Shown here one piece after another: positions 46,917 to 58,675 of a DNA stretch of 64,000 nt (position 1 is its first letter; every line of letters starts with the position of its first letter). A program made the position numbers and the translations under genes. The notes beneath the pieces were generated by a model. It searched no databases and was not told where the DNA came from. It was given only the letters and a program-made list of their open reading frames with translations. Source of the DNA: Cunninghamella blakesleeana (taxonomy: Eukaryota; Mucoromycota; Mucoromycetes; Mucorales; Cunninghamellaceae); contig JAFCIZ010000002.1 in assembly GCA_017871115.1 (NCBI GenBank), forward strand, positions 248,001 through 312,000, written 5' to 3'.

Positions 46917-49021
46917 ATGTCTGATTCTGACGAGCAACTTCAAGCCAATACTTACATTTGGAGTCAAAGTCATGACCAAGTAACTATATCATTTCTTGTA
47001 CCCGAAAACTCAAGAAAAAGTGATCTTGATATTGAAATTACTTCTCAATATGTCAGAGCAGGTCTTAAAGGTCAAGAAGCTGTATTCAAAGTTAGTTTAA
47101 AATATTTATAAAAAATATATTTAATAAGCCAAGAAAAAATATTTCAAGGATATTAAAAAAAATAACGCTATACCATTTCTTTATATATATATATAAACAT
47201 ATATTTTAAATAAAATACGTCAATAGGGAAAGTTATTTGCGCCTATAAATCACTTTGATTCATTATGGCAACTAGAAAAAAACTCTGCATCACCTTTTTC
47301 TTCTGTTACAGCCTCTCCTTCTTTATCAATAGCTTCTTCATATGCCTTCATGTCACCTACTCATTCTCCTAATTCATCAATGATATTACCAGCACCTGCA
47401 CTAATGACAGATTCTTCAACTTTAGATCCTTCTTCTTCAGCTCAAATGGCAGAACTTTTACAACAAACTTCAGCTCTCGGGAATAGTAATAATAACAATG
47501 GAAATATATCATCACCACAATCATCCGAATTAGCTGATGAATTGCCTTCTCAACCTTCATCACCAATTTTTAATACATCACCTACATTATTAGCAACACC
47601 ACCTCATGTACCCACCTCTGTAGCATCTAGTCAACATCATACAACGACTTCATCATCACAACAACCTATTAAATATAGAATCTTAACAATACATTTAGAA
47701 AAAGATCAAGATGGTTTAGAGTGGGCTATCCCTGTTTCAGCTGGTTGGAAATCAGAAATGGATTTAGATATTACAAGTGCACATCATTTAGCAAATTGGC
47801 ATGAAACTCGTATGGGTAATCTTAAAGTAAGTACTATTATACATAAATGTTGATCCATTCAAGGAAAAAGAAAAGAAAAGGAAAAAAAGGGAATTTATCT
47901 AAAATGATATGGCTTCGCTTTTTTTTTTTAATATATATTTTAGAGAGCACTTGATTATTATTTGAGTGCTGCTGAGCGTGGTCATACTAAATCTATGATA
48001 AAAGCTGCCGCACTATATGAAGTAAGTTTTACATTTTATTGTATTCTGAAAAAAAGTATACATATATATATATATAATTAATCATTGTATTTTTAATTTT
48101 TTTTATATTTGGATCTACCTATATTTATGTTTTTATTAGTCTGATAAAGATCTAGTTCCTAATGCCACTAGTTACCCTGAAAAAGATATGAAAAAATCCT
48201 TTTATTGGTATAAGCATGCGGCCGATCTTCCTTTTGTATCCGAAGCAGCCAATAGTAGTAGTAATGGCCCTGACCCATTAGCCTGTTATGTAGTTGGATC
48301 ACTTTATGGCGCTGGATCACCTGAAGCTGGCGTAGAAAAGAATTATGAACAAGCAATTTATTATTATAACCGATGTATGTTGATTACAGCACCTCATATT
48401 GATCTTGATTTTGGATTAGTAGATCAAGATCCTATTCCTAAGTCCATCTTAAAGAATAATCCTCCACAAACTCGTGATGAACGCTATTTTAGTAGCTCCG
48501 CTTTCCAAACAGGCCTTATTTATTTATATGGATCTGATGCAGAAGGGGAAACCATTCGATCTGTCACAACCATACAAGTGGATGCAGCTTTGGCTTTACG
48601 TTATTGGAAAGAAGCAGCAGTTTTAGGTCATGCTCAAGCTTCTTATAATATTGGTATAGTTTATGCAAATGGAATGGGGGTGGATCAACAATTGTTTCAA
48701 GCTGGGAAATGGTTTGGTCGTGCATTAAAATTAGATACAACACAACGATTAGTCGCTCCTACTGGTGTTAAAGTGATTAATGATTGGGATGCTAAAGAAG
48801 ATAATCAAATGGATAATGACAATGATAGTGATGTAAAAGAGAAGAAAAAGAAATCAACATCTACTAATACAAAAGATAAAAAGCAAAGAAGGAAAAAGAA
48901 GAAAAGCAAGAAACAAAGTAATATAAACAATGACGTAGTTGGTTTAGCGTTAGCTATTGGGTCGGCTACTGCTGTTATTGGTGTTGTTTGGTGGTTAGTA
49001 CATAGATCTAAAAAGGAATAA
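46917..49021 (+). CDS. CS (NudC/p23-like) domain plus Sel1 repeats, tail-anchored
   Basis: Four exons: 46917-47090, 47227-47826, 47944-48021, 48140-49021 (577 aa). The CS domain begins TYIWSQSHDQVTISFLVP and reaches GKLFAPINHFDSLWQLEK at about residue 78. It is then broken by about 110 Ser/Pro/Thr/Asn-rich residues and resumes as YRILTIHLEKDQDGLEWAIP (about 212-235), the NudC-type closing strand. Sel1/TPR-like units follow: RALDYYLSAAERGHTKSMIK, KSFYWYKHAADL, NYEQAIYYYNRCM, ALRYWKEAAVLGHAQASYNI, GIVYANGMGVDQQLFQAGKW. Then comes a Lys-rich linker (about 510-545) and a single C-terminal helix (VVGLALAIGSATAVIGVVWW) with RSKKE at the end, consistent with a tail anchor in ER or outer mitochondrial membrane. 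Probably a membrane-bound co-chaperone or quality-control adaptor; function inferred. Confidence 0.85.
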
Positions 49022-49459
49022 TAATAACTTTCTATTAATTATAATTATTATTATGATGAACCTTATCTTGTTTTATATATATATACTTATTATTTAAAAT
49101 ATTGCAACGATATTAATATAAATAACTCATATTAAATAACTCAATACTAATAAAACATTTACTTTTATTGTTTATTGTTTTATTTTATTTTATTTCAATC
49201 TTAAAACTTTAATTACTGATTTATTCAAACTCCATATGGTTGGATTCCAAGGAATATATCATGTTTTTTTATAACACCATTTTTTTTTTTTGTGTATCTT
49301 CCCCATTTTCTCGGCCCCTTTTTTTCCTTTTCCTTTTATTTATTTTAATCACTATATAACTTATTTTTGTTTTTTTTCCCTTCATTTTCTTTTTTTTTCT
49401 TTTTTTTCTTTTTCTTTCACATTTTTATATTTTATTATTTTTGAATTAATTTGTATATA
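49022..49459. other. intergenic spacer
   Basis: About 440 bases. AT-rich 3' end then a T/C-rich leader (49260-49440) before the BTB gene start. Nothing else. Confidence 0.6.
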
Positions 49460-51589
49460 ATGATAATACCAACAGAACCAGCACCGAATGTCATACTAGT
49501 ATTAGGGTCAGAAACAGATAGAAGCGGTACACCACCTCAAACTGATGAAAAAACTCGTTGGCCTTGTCATAAACATATTTTATCAAAACACTCCAAGTAT
49601 TTTGAAGCCATGTTTTCTTGTGAATTTGAAGAATCAGGAGCTACTATTATATTTATGCCACGTGGAATATTTAGTTCAGCCAATATATTGGATTATATTT
49701 TACAATATATGTATACTTCCACTTTTACTTTAGTCAATAACAATGATAATAATTATGAAGAAGCAGAAAAAAATGAAAAAGATAAAGTAGATAGTTTGGA
49801 TAATGATTATAGTAAACATGAAAACTACAACAACTCAGCCCATTATCATAATAATTTATTACTACTGGTTCAACTTCAAGATATGTATTCAGCTGCGGAT
49901 TATCTAGTTATGGCAGACTTATGCCATGATCTTCTAATAAAAATGACAGAATTAGCTCATCAATTTAATTGCTATTGTTCTTCTTGTACATACATGATTC
50001 CATCCATTTATGCCTATACACAACCACGATCGCTCACAAATAAAGATGATCCAAATATGATTCAATTAACTCAATCTTCTTTAGCCATCATGACGTCCGA
50101 CCCTGAAAAAGCATTAGCCTCTTATTGGACTTGTCCAGCTATGATTGATTTATTGTGGTCCTTATTTAGTACAACACATACCCCACCTACTATTGATAAC
50201 CCGTTAACCGAATCAGTATTAAATCATATTAGTAAAACAAGCGCCATTGAGTCCTTACATGGCTGTTATATTGGAATGAAACAATTGGAAAAATTAAATG
50301 ATGAACATAACGCAATTTTACATCAAACATTCAAAGTTGCAAGACAGAAAGCCACCAAAACAATTGCTACTTATTTTGGATTTTATTGTTCGGCCTACCC
50401 AACTTTATTATCTTGTATTGATGGGATCATTTATACTTCGGATTTTACGGAATACTTATTAAGATGTATGATTCATGATCAAATGACCCCCGATAATGCT
50501 GGGTGGATTTATCAAGGCATTGTTAGAGATTTGATGTCAAGACACGCCGTACAGCATTCTTCTCATCTCTTAACTCTTTTTACAAATATTAAAAATGAAA
50601 TTATTAAATATATGTTTTATCATATTAAAGAAATTCAAGCACGTGGCGCTTTGGAAAAATTGGATAGTTCAATTTTAAATGGATTAGCTCAAGGTAAATA
50701 GAAGGAAGAAAAAAAAAAAGAAAGATAAAAGAATGAAAATGAATCTATCCTGTTTTTGGATTTTTGTAACAAAATTAAAATAAAATAATAATAATGATGA
50801 TATTAATAGTAAAAAAATGACTAATCCTTTTCATCATCCCACCTTTTTTATTTTTTATTTTTTTATTTTTTAATTGAATTGTATATAAAATATATAGATT
50901 TAGCACTACCTATAGATAGATTAATATTAAATAATGATTCTATACACCATCACCATCAACAACATCAGCGCTCAACAACAAAAAAATTATTAGATACGTC
51001 CTCCTGGACAAAGCTATTTAATAAGAGTAAAAGAATTCCTAAAAAGTCAATGTCCTATGTTGTACCTAAATTTGAAAATATGAACGAAGAAGATGAAAAA
51101 TATATATATCAACAGCATATTAAAAAACAACAACAGCAATCTAATAATCATGATTGGTCGTTCAAATCACTTTTATTAAAGTGGAATAAAACATATCAAA
51201 TGGAAATTCATACCGTAACAGTTGGGAAAAGAGTGGAATTAATTCATCGCCCAATTTTAACAACCGGAACTGTAGCTTTCGTTGGTCATGTGGCTTTTGC
51301 TGATGGTATCATGGTAGGTGTAGAATTAGATCGAAGAGGTATGTATCGAAAAAAAAAAAGGGTCCTACATATATAATATATGCAATTTAGATTTATGTAT
51401 TGAATATATACATATTTAACTTTATTTTTGTTCATATTCATATGCTAATTTTTTTTACTTTTGTTTTTTATCTATGTAGTTGGAAAAACAGATGGATCAG
51501 TTGATGGGCAACGTTATTTTAAAACATCAACTAATCGAGGTGAATTTGTACGGTTAAATGAATTATCTGTTATTATTGAACAATCATAA
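49460..51589 (+). CDS. BTB/POZ plus CAP-Gly domain fusion protein
   Basis: Three exons: 49460-50693, 50898-51338, 51480-51589 (594 aa). The joins are in phase and both introns have GTAAAT/GTATGT donors. The N-terminal BTB/POZ fold starts at about residue 10 (PNVILVLGSE...WPCHKHILSKHSKYFEAMF) and continues FEESGATIIFMPRG, ILDYILQYMYT. After an Asn/Asp/Glu-rich loop it resumes QDMYSAADYLVMADLCHDLL. A helical BACK-like middle spans about 165-412. A His/Gln-rich basic linker follows, then a CAP-Gly domain at the C-terminus: VGKRVELIHRPILTTGTVAF, VGHVAFADGIMVGVELDRRV, then GKTDGSVDGQRYFKTSTNRG and FVRL. The usual CAP-Gly GKNDG is GKTDG here. BTB proteins dimerise and may serve Cullin-3; CAP-Gly binds EEY/F tails of tubulin or EB1. 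A link between the two is inference. Confidence 0.85.
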
Positions 51590-52391
51590 AAGAAAAAAAG
51601 CATACCTATTTCATTTTGTTTTCTTTATATCAATTATATCAATTATTATTTATTAATTGTTTTCTATTATTATCATTATTATTATTTTATTATTATTTAT
51701 ATTATATCATTATAATCATTTTATATCATTGCTCATCATTATTGTTGTTATTATTATTATATATATATATATATATATATCCCTTGTTTTTTTATTATTA
51801 TTTGATCTTGATTGTATACATATAAATATCATTTATATCTTATATAAATATATATATATATCTATTTTTTATTTTTTCCTTATTGTTGTACAAAATATAA
51901 TTTCTCTATTTAAAATAATAAAAAAAAATATGATTCCAATTTTTTTTTCTTGGGTAAGAATTTAATGGAAATAAAAAATATGTATATATAAACAAAAAAA
52001 AAAGATGAATGAATATATTTATTTTATTACCTTTAATATATTGTTTTTATTATACAATATTTATTTTTTGATCTTTATATTTCTGATCTTTATAAATATA
52101 TTTATTAATTTATCTATTATGAAATATAGAGTGTGTGACAATAAATATTTTAGAACTCCACAAATCTAGGCCCAAAAATTTTTTAAATCTTTATTTTTCA
52201 CAATTTTTTTTTATTTTATTAAACTTCTTTTTTTCTTTTTTTTTTTTTTTTTTTTTTACTATTTACTTTTTTCACTATTTTTCACTATTATTAATATTAT
52301 ATATATATACACATATTTTATATGATTTTTTTTACTTTAAAACATTTATCATTACAATAAATAGAATACTACGTTTAATTACAGACATAAA
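51590..52391. other. intergenic spacer
   Basis: About 800 bases, dominated by TAT/ATT and TA repeats (51690-51780). T-rich open frames here have Ile/Tyr/Phe-only composition and are not genes. Confidence 0.6.
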
Positions 52392-52560
52392 ATGAAGTAC
52401 CTATTTATTTTTATTGGGTTTGTATGTCTTTTTTTTTCTCTAGTTAAAAGTCAGTCAGGTACGAGTTTCGTATAAAATAAGGGACCAAAAAATGATAAAA
52501 TAAGAATATATATAAAAATGAATGAATGAAATTAATTAGCTATATTCGATAATCTAATCG

Positions 52561-52598
<38 letters not shown>

Positions 52599-54005
52599 TT
52601 GTTTTATTTTTTATTTTTGTTATTAACTTATAGGCAATCAAACGGAGAATTGTATGCCTAGTAATTGTCAAGCAATCTGTACTCCGGCATGTGTCGACGG
52701 CAAAACGTGTGTGCTCGGCACGATGAAGCTATGTGGACAATGCCCTACATCATCCTGTGTAGATAATTCAATTATTGGAGCACCTCATCCAACTACACCA
52801 ACGGTGCCTAACGATAACAATAATAATACAAGCAATGGTCCAGACGGAGGGATGATTGGTGGTTTAGTAGGTGGTTTAGTAGGTGGTGGTTTATTAATAG
52901 GCGCTTGCGTTTTTTATTTTCTCCGCCGTCAAAATAAAAAGAAGCATGGGTTACCTTTTATTGCAACCTCATCAAAACTAGGAACGGTAAATAGATACCA
53001 TTTTATTTTATTTTATTTTTTTTAAAAAAAAGGTATTCTTTTCTAATTTTGTTACATTTTATTTTCACGTTATATTTTTTCATACATCCATAGACATTAT
53101 CTTTCCACCCATCGCATAATGGATTACCGCAAAGGTCGGCAACCCCTATGAGTTTAACACCTTCTTCACATCAAATGACAAGCGTAATAACACACCATTC
53201 TCAATTGCCTCCTCCATCACCATTACAACAGCATGCTCATCAACAACAACCAACATCATTATCCTCTTCATCGTCCCAATTACATGTACCATCACAACCG
53301 AAAAAAGCACCGTCTTATATAACAGAACAAGAAGTAAATCGTACGTCCACTTTATCAAGACCAACATCATCTACCAGCTTTCTTAGTGAGGATGATGATA
53401 GAAGTAGTATTAGTAGTGTTAGCCATCGAGGATCAGCTATTGCAACCAGCTTTAGTTTATCTCACCACCCACAGCAACCACAACAACAAACCGCCACTAA
53501 AGCAGCTACAGCATTCCAAGTCACTCGAATTAAACCACAAATCATGCGTGTCAATACAATTCGTGTATTAGATTCACCTACTCCAGGAGAAGGAGATAGA
53601 AATAGCCAACACGAAGGAGGAGGAAATGGGAGTGGAAATTTAAGTCGAAGTGGATCAGTACGTACTATTTTAACCAGAGATAATTCTATGGCATCCACTT
53701 TATCACGCTCTAATACAGCACCTACTCGACCTCGAATAAATAAAAATAAAAATGAAAACAATATTGATACATCAACTGACGACCAATCTCAACAAGCTAC
53801 CACTACCATCATTACCCCATCTAAACGCATTTCTGCACCTTTATTATCACCAACCAATAATCCTTTTCATGATCGACATAGTGTGATTGAAGAAAAGGAT
53901 GAAAAACGAAATGCTGACGACAACGATAATGGTGGTGATCTCTCAAGTGATACAAAAAATAATGCAGAATTAAAACCAACAACTTCATCGACATCAGATG
54001 TATAA
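52392..54005 (+). CDS. Opy2-like membrane anchor protein
   Basis: Three exons: 52392-52458, 52634-52986, 53094-54005 (443 aa). Signal peptide MKYLFIFIGFVCLFFSLVKS. A short Cys-rich ectodomain follows at residues 23-62: ENCMPSNCQAICTPACVDGK, TCVLGTMKLCGQCPTSSCV. It matches the Opy2 N-terminal Cys pattern, ending in TC..C....C..CP...CV. A Gly-rich single-pass helix lies at about 88-112 (IGGLVGGLVGGGLLIGACVF) followed by the stop-transfer YFLRRQNKKK. The cytosolic tail is long and Ser/Thr/Gln-rich with repeated basophilic sites (RSGSVRTIL, LSRSNTAP, PSKRISAP). In yeast Opy2 anchors Ste50 at the plasma membrane to feed the Hog1 and filamentation MAP kinase pathways; that role here is by family. 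A WSC-type sensor is the main alternative. Confidence 0.78.
52562..52597. repeat. (TA)18-type microsatellite in Opy2-like intron 1
   Basis: An uninterrupted TA run of about 36 bases between donor 52459 and acceptor 52633. Confidence 0.9.
53016..53031. repeat. T8A8 palindromic tract in Opy2-like intron 2
   Basis: Eight T then eight A, perfectly self-complementary, in the intron 52987-53093. Confidence 0.85.
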
Positions 54006-54143
54006 ATGTCTTGGCAAATCAGTTTTTATTATTGTTTCTATTATTTAATCCTTCATCTTTGCAATCACTATCTTGTTTTTTTCATCCAACTTGTAAATGT
54101 TTCAGTTTATTATTTTTATTTTATGTTATGCTTATATGTAATG

Positions 54144-54181
<38 letters not shown>

Positions 54182-55160
54182 CACTATTCCAAAAATCTCC
54201 CCTTGTTGATCTTTTTCTTTTTTCTACCTTTTGTTTTTGTTTCTTCAACTCTATTATATTTTAGTGCATTTATTATTTAAACATTATCTCCTACTTTTTA
54301 AACTTTTTTGATACCAAACGACAGGATTCGTTCACTTTACTACTACTATTATTTATTTAATAAAATAATAAATAAATAAATAAAATGAGAATGGTAAAAA
54401 AAAAAAAATGAATATTATTTTTGCTCGGGAAAATGCCAACATAGATAGTCTCTTGAAATGGTAATAATGTTATACATAATAAACGAGTAATTATGGCAAA
54501 GTTTATCATTTTTATTACCAATATACTTTTTGTTGGGTGTGTTTTTTAAAATGTTTGTGATACCTTTTTATCTTTTTTGCCCCCTTCTCCTTTTTTTTTT
54601 TTAGAAATTGTTTATGTAAATAATAGAGATCTGTAATTTAAAATATATATGTATAAAAACACATGAAATGGCAAATTATATATATATTTATTTATATATA
54701 TAAATATAGAATATAATAAGAGGTTTTATAGATTAATAATAATCAATTGATAAGCTTTTCTATACTTAAAAATAAAATGAAATCAAGGAGAAGGAGGTCA
54801 AGATTTGTTCAGCTATAGTTTGCCCATCTTTACTGTTTTAAATATATTTCATACATACATTCATTTACAGTTTATTATTCTCCGGAAAAAAACCCTATTA
54901 TGTAAAAAAAGAAGCGGGGTTGAAATGTTTTCTATAAAAGCAATTTTTTTAAACTTTTTTTTTTTCACTCTCTCTTTCTTTCTTTTAAACTTTTTTTTAT
55001 ATTTTAAATATACATATACTTGTTGTTAATAGTAATAGTATAGATACTATTATTATTATTATTATTATTATTATTTAGTTGTTTATATACAAAAACAAAT
55101 AATTGTAATAAATAATATAATTATTGTTGCCGATTTATTTTTTTAAAACATTAAAAAAAT
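54006..55160. other. intergenic spacer
   Basis: About 1.15 kb. (TA)n at 54147-54170, (ATT)n at about 55047-55075, poly-A at 54397-54408. Short T-rich open frames are compositional. No gene seen. Confidence 0.5.
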
Positions 55161-57158
55161 ATGACAACCACTACTCAAGTAATAACCGTATCGACAAGCG
55201 AGCAAATCGATAAAACCGGCTCAGGTTTATCATTTGATCAAAGGCAAAACTACACAGGTACACCAGCAAGTACTTTAAAATCAGAGACAAGCTCATGTCG
55301 CCATTCCGAGTCTTCTTCTTACCACCAAGATCATAACAATTCATTGCAAGATGTCACCAAAGAAACCAAAGAATCTTCTCCGCCATTAACGAGGATTCAA
55401 AAATTTAAAAAAACAGCTTGGCGATTATTTGTACAGTACTGGTTTCTTTTAGGTTTATCCATTGCTATCGGACTAGCATGGGCATTTCCAACTGTAGGAA
55501 AAACCAATGGCTCCATTCAAGCCCAATACACCGTGAAATGGGGTGCTGTTGTAGTAATTTTCTTTTTATCCGGCTTAGGATTAGAAGTTAAAGTCATGTT
55601 GAAAACTATTTTACGTTGGCGATTACATTTGATTGCTCAATTAGTTAGTTTTATTATTTTGCCATTTTTAATGTGGGGTATTGTCCGGTTTTTAATTGCA
55701 GTAAATGCTAATATTGATCAGACGGTTTATGCTGGGTTAATCATTGCACTTTCTACAAGTACAACAGTTTCTAGTAATAGTGTTATGACTAGAAATGCTC
55801 ATGGGAACGATAGTGCTGGTAATAATAGATTAATAATAAAATATTGTTACATATACGTAAAAAATAGAGAGAAAAGGGAAAAAAAAATTAAAAAAAGTAT
55901 AAAGTTAAATAAAAATGACTAATAATTAAATGTTTTATTTTTTATTTTTTTTTGTTTTTTATGATCTTGTATTCATCTTTCCTTTTATAGCTCTTTTTAA
56001 TGCCGCCTTAGGTAATGTTCTTGGTATTTTTATTTCTCCAGCTATAATGACAGGTAATTTAAAAGAAAAAATCAGCAAGATATACTATTATTACTATTAC
56101 TATTATTATTATATTCTTTCATCATTTTTTTGTTTCAGTCATGTATATGTATTTGTAAAAATAATGATAATCATCATGGCGATGATATCATTTTCGTATG
56201 ATGTTTACTAATTTTAACCTTATTTTCTTTATATATATATTTTTAGTATTTGGAGATGACCGGATATTATTTCCTCCAGGAAGTGCACGTGGTAAACCTG
56301 ACTATATCAAAGTATTGTTCCAATTAGGGTTAACAGTTCTTGTCCCTTTAGTAGTTGGGCAAATAATTCGCTTCTTTTTTAATCAACCAGTTAAAAAATT
56401 ATCACAAAAATTTAAATTTCCCATCATTAATAGTTTGGCTCTCTTAGTGATGGTATGGTCCGTGTTTTGTGATGGGGTAGCAAGTAATGCATTTCATCAA
56501 TTATCAGGAGTGGATATTGTAGCTATTATTGGAATTGATATTTTTATGTATTTGTTTGGTTGTGGTCTTTGTATTTTCTTATGTCGTTTACCTTGGCCAA
56601 GCTCTTGGAATGAACCTGCTTGGATAACAAAATATCGTTTTAACCGTGCTGATACCGTGGCTGTTATGGTAATATAATATAAATAAAACATGATCTCTAT
56701 GAAAACATGTGAAATTAAGAATTTTCTTTATCCTATATATTTTTTCCATTGGTTATGTTAGTATTGTGGAGCAACAAAAACAGTTTCAATGGGTATTCCT
56801 TTAATCAACGTTTTATATTCTGGAAATGGTTATGCTATAGCTGGTATTCTTAGTTTACCATTATTGATTTATCATATTGCTCAGTAAGTATTATTGTTAT
56901 ATATAAATACAATGAAAATAAAAGGGGTTAAATCATAAAATAGTTGTATATGTCTATAAAATGTATTCTTATTCAATATTTTTCTTGTTCTTTATTATTA
57001 TTATTAGATTATTTATTGGTAATTTTCAAGTACAAATTTTGAAAAAATGGATACAAAAAGATGAAGATGATGATGGACATACATTACATGCAGAATCGAA
57101 TATTAATGAAACACAATCACTCCCTAGTTTTACTTCAAGACGAAGAGCTGCTAACTAA
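55161..57158 (+). CDS. SLC10A7 / Rch1-like bile-acid:sodium symporter-family protein
   Basis: Five exons: 55161-55818, 55991-56053, 56247-56668, 56762-56883, 57008-57158 (471 aa), all in phase. The cytosolic N-terminus (about 1-85) is Ser/Thr-rich. About ten membrane helices follow: YWFLLGLSIAIGLAWAFPTV, WGAVVVIFFLSGLGLEVKVM, LHLIAQLVSFIILPFLMWGI, VYAGLIIALSTSTTVSSNSV, ALFNAALGNVLGIFISPAIM, a helix with VLFQLGLTVLVPLVVGQIIR, and so on to TKTVSMGIPLINVLYSGNGY. The STSTTVSSNSVMTRNAHGND and FNAALGN blocks are typical of the SLC10A7 branch. In yeasts the homologue (Rch1) sits in the plasma membrane and restrains cytosolic Ca2+ uptake. In animals SLC10A7 affects Ca2+ and Golgi glycosylation. The acidic C-terminal tail (KDEDDDGH) and N-terminal extension are probably regulatory. 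Confidence 0.9.
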
Positions 57159-57558
57159 AAAGTATTATATTAGCTCTTTTTATTATATATATATATATAT
57201 ATATATATGATTATGAAAATAATTTTTCGTGTACTATTTATATTTTATTTGAAACAAAAAAAAAAAATACGCATATTTACATTTATACTTATATTAAAAT
57301 GAATTATCATAAACAACGACAAAAATCAACTATATCATCATTGTAAACATTATAAACTGTACGTATATTTCTTCATAACAATGAAATTGACTACTTAGAT
57401 AAAATATAAAGTATAAATAATTAATATAAATAAAATAAAAAAATAATATCAGCAGTATTACATAAAGCTTTTCAGTAATACACATATATGATCATCCTAT
57501 TATTGGTAATGCTTCGATAGTTAAACAATATGTACATAGTATTTTTTTTAAAACAGCG

Positions 57559-57562
<4 letters not shown>

Positions 57563-57617
<55 letters not shown>
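57563..57617. repeat. 55-base homopolymer T run
   Basis: An uninterrupted T run. Exact length is prone to sequencing error. It directly abuts a decayed coding relic, as a poly-A/T tail next to a retroposed copy might. Confidence 0.9.
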
Positions 57618-57620
<3 letters not shown>

Positions 57621-57650
57621 TCTCTTTTCCTTATTTTTTTTAATAAATAA

Positions 57651-58310
57651 AAAGCCAATTTCGTAATCGATGGCATAACATTTTCATTAGCTGTTGATTA
57701 ATCTGGATCATACATCAATGATAATACAGATTGTGCTGATTAAATTAGAAGTGATGTGATATATATTCCTCGGCTTGAAGTTGCATTGCCTTTTCACTGA
57801 TATTAGTTTAAGTTCAAAAACGCGTAGATCGTGGTTTTATGGCCAGATTAATCAACTATTCAATTGATACTTTTAACCGATACAAAGACCTTTGGAACGC
57901 AATAATATATTACGTCGTCAGTATTAGAAAAGAAAAGATGAAATCTTCTAAGATTACTTGTAACAATTTGCTAATACTGGGTAAGATACTGCTTTTAATT
58001 ATATAAAAAAACTATAAGTCTCAGTAAATGAAAATGCAATCTAACATACGAATTTTCTTTTGGCTATTCAGTATTTTTATGCAACCAAAAAAGTAATATT
58101 GTGTCATTAGATAAATATAGTTATCCTACAATTTATATCCCTTTTTGAAACATCCAAAAATATCTTCAAAAGTGATAAAAGTCTTCAACTGTAGCATATA
58201 ATACAACTCGAGGACAATTCATAAAAATCAACAATATATTAACATTTGAACTACCAACGAGCAACAAAGTATTTGAAATGCGTATAATAAGGGATGAATT
58301 ATCTTTGAAA
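57651..58310 (+). pseudogene. decayed coding relic containing FVIDG
   Basis: The + strand reads protein-like in consecutive frames. From 57651 it reads KANFVIDGITFSLAVD, stop, SGSYINDNTDCAD, stop, IRSDVIYIPRLEVALPF. After a frame change, 57812-58006 is open, with an ATG at 57839, reading VQKRVDRGFMARLINYSIDT and NRYKDLWNAIIYYVVSIRKE. Weaker fragments continue to about 58310. G+C and amino-acid make-up are unlike the surrounding AT spacer, and three stops plus at least one shift show decay. The FVIDG segment resembles the relic at 19.82-19.92 kb. Probably an old mobile-element or gene copy; family unknown. Confidence 0.4.
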
Positions 58311-58675
58311 ATTATAATATTATTAGTTTATGGATAGTAATTCCTATTTTTCATTATAAATATTTCTATTTTCGCTTTTATATTATTCCAATTCAATTTT
58401 ATTACTCTTTATTTTATTGTATTTCATTCCATTTCATATTAAATTGATATACTCTATTTTTTCTTGATCGTTCTAAATAAATAAGTTTTTTTATATTTTA
58501 GTGAAAATTATTACTAAATTTTTAGTTTTCCGACGGTGGGTATTTAACGAAAAATGGGGGCACGAATAATTTTTTTCTTTCTCTTTTTTTTCCCTCCACT
58601 ATTATTTTTTTTTTTTTTAAAAAAAAATTGTCCAAACTGAAACAAAGGATCTAGTCTTTCTGGATTATTTAAATA

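Larger units (their letters stand above)
57159..58675. other. 1.5 kb gene-poor region with relics and a long poly-T
   Basis: A 55-base poly-T run (57563-57617), a decayed coding block (57651-58310) and a T14A9 tract (58605-58627) just upstream of the Swr1 start. No intact gene. Confidence 0.5.

Noticed and set aside
51616..51965. Overlapping Ile/Tyr/Phe-rich frames
   Set aside because: Encoded by TAT/ATT/TA microsatellite DNA in the spacer after the BTB/CAP-Gly gene.
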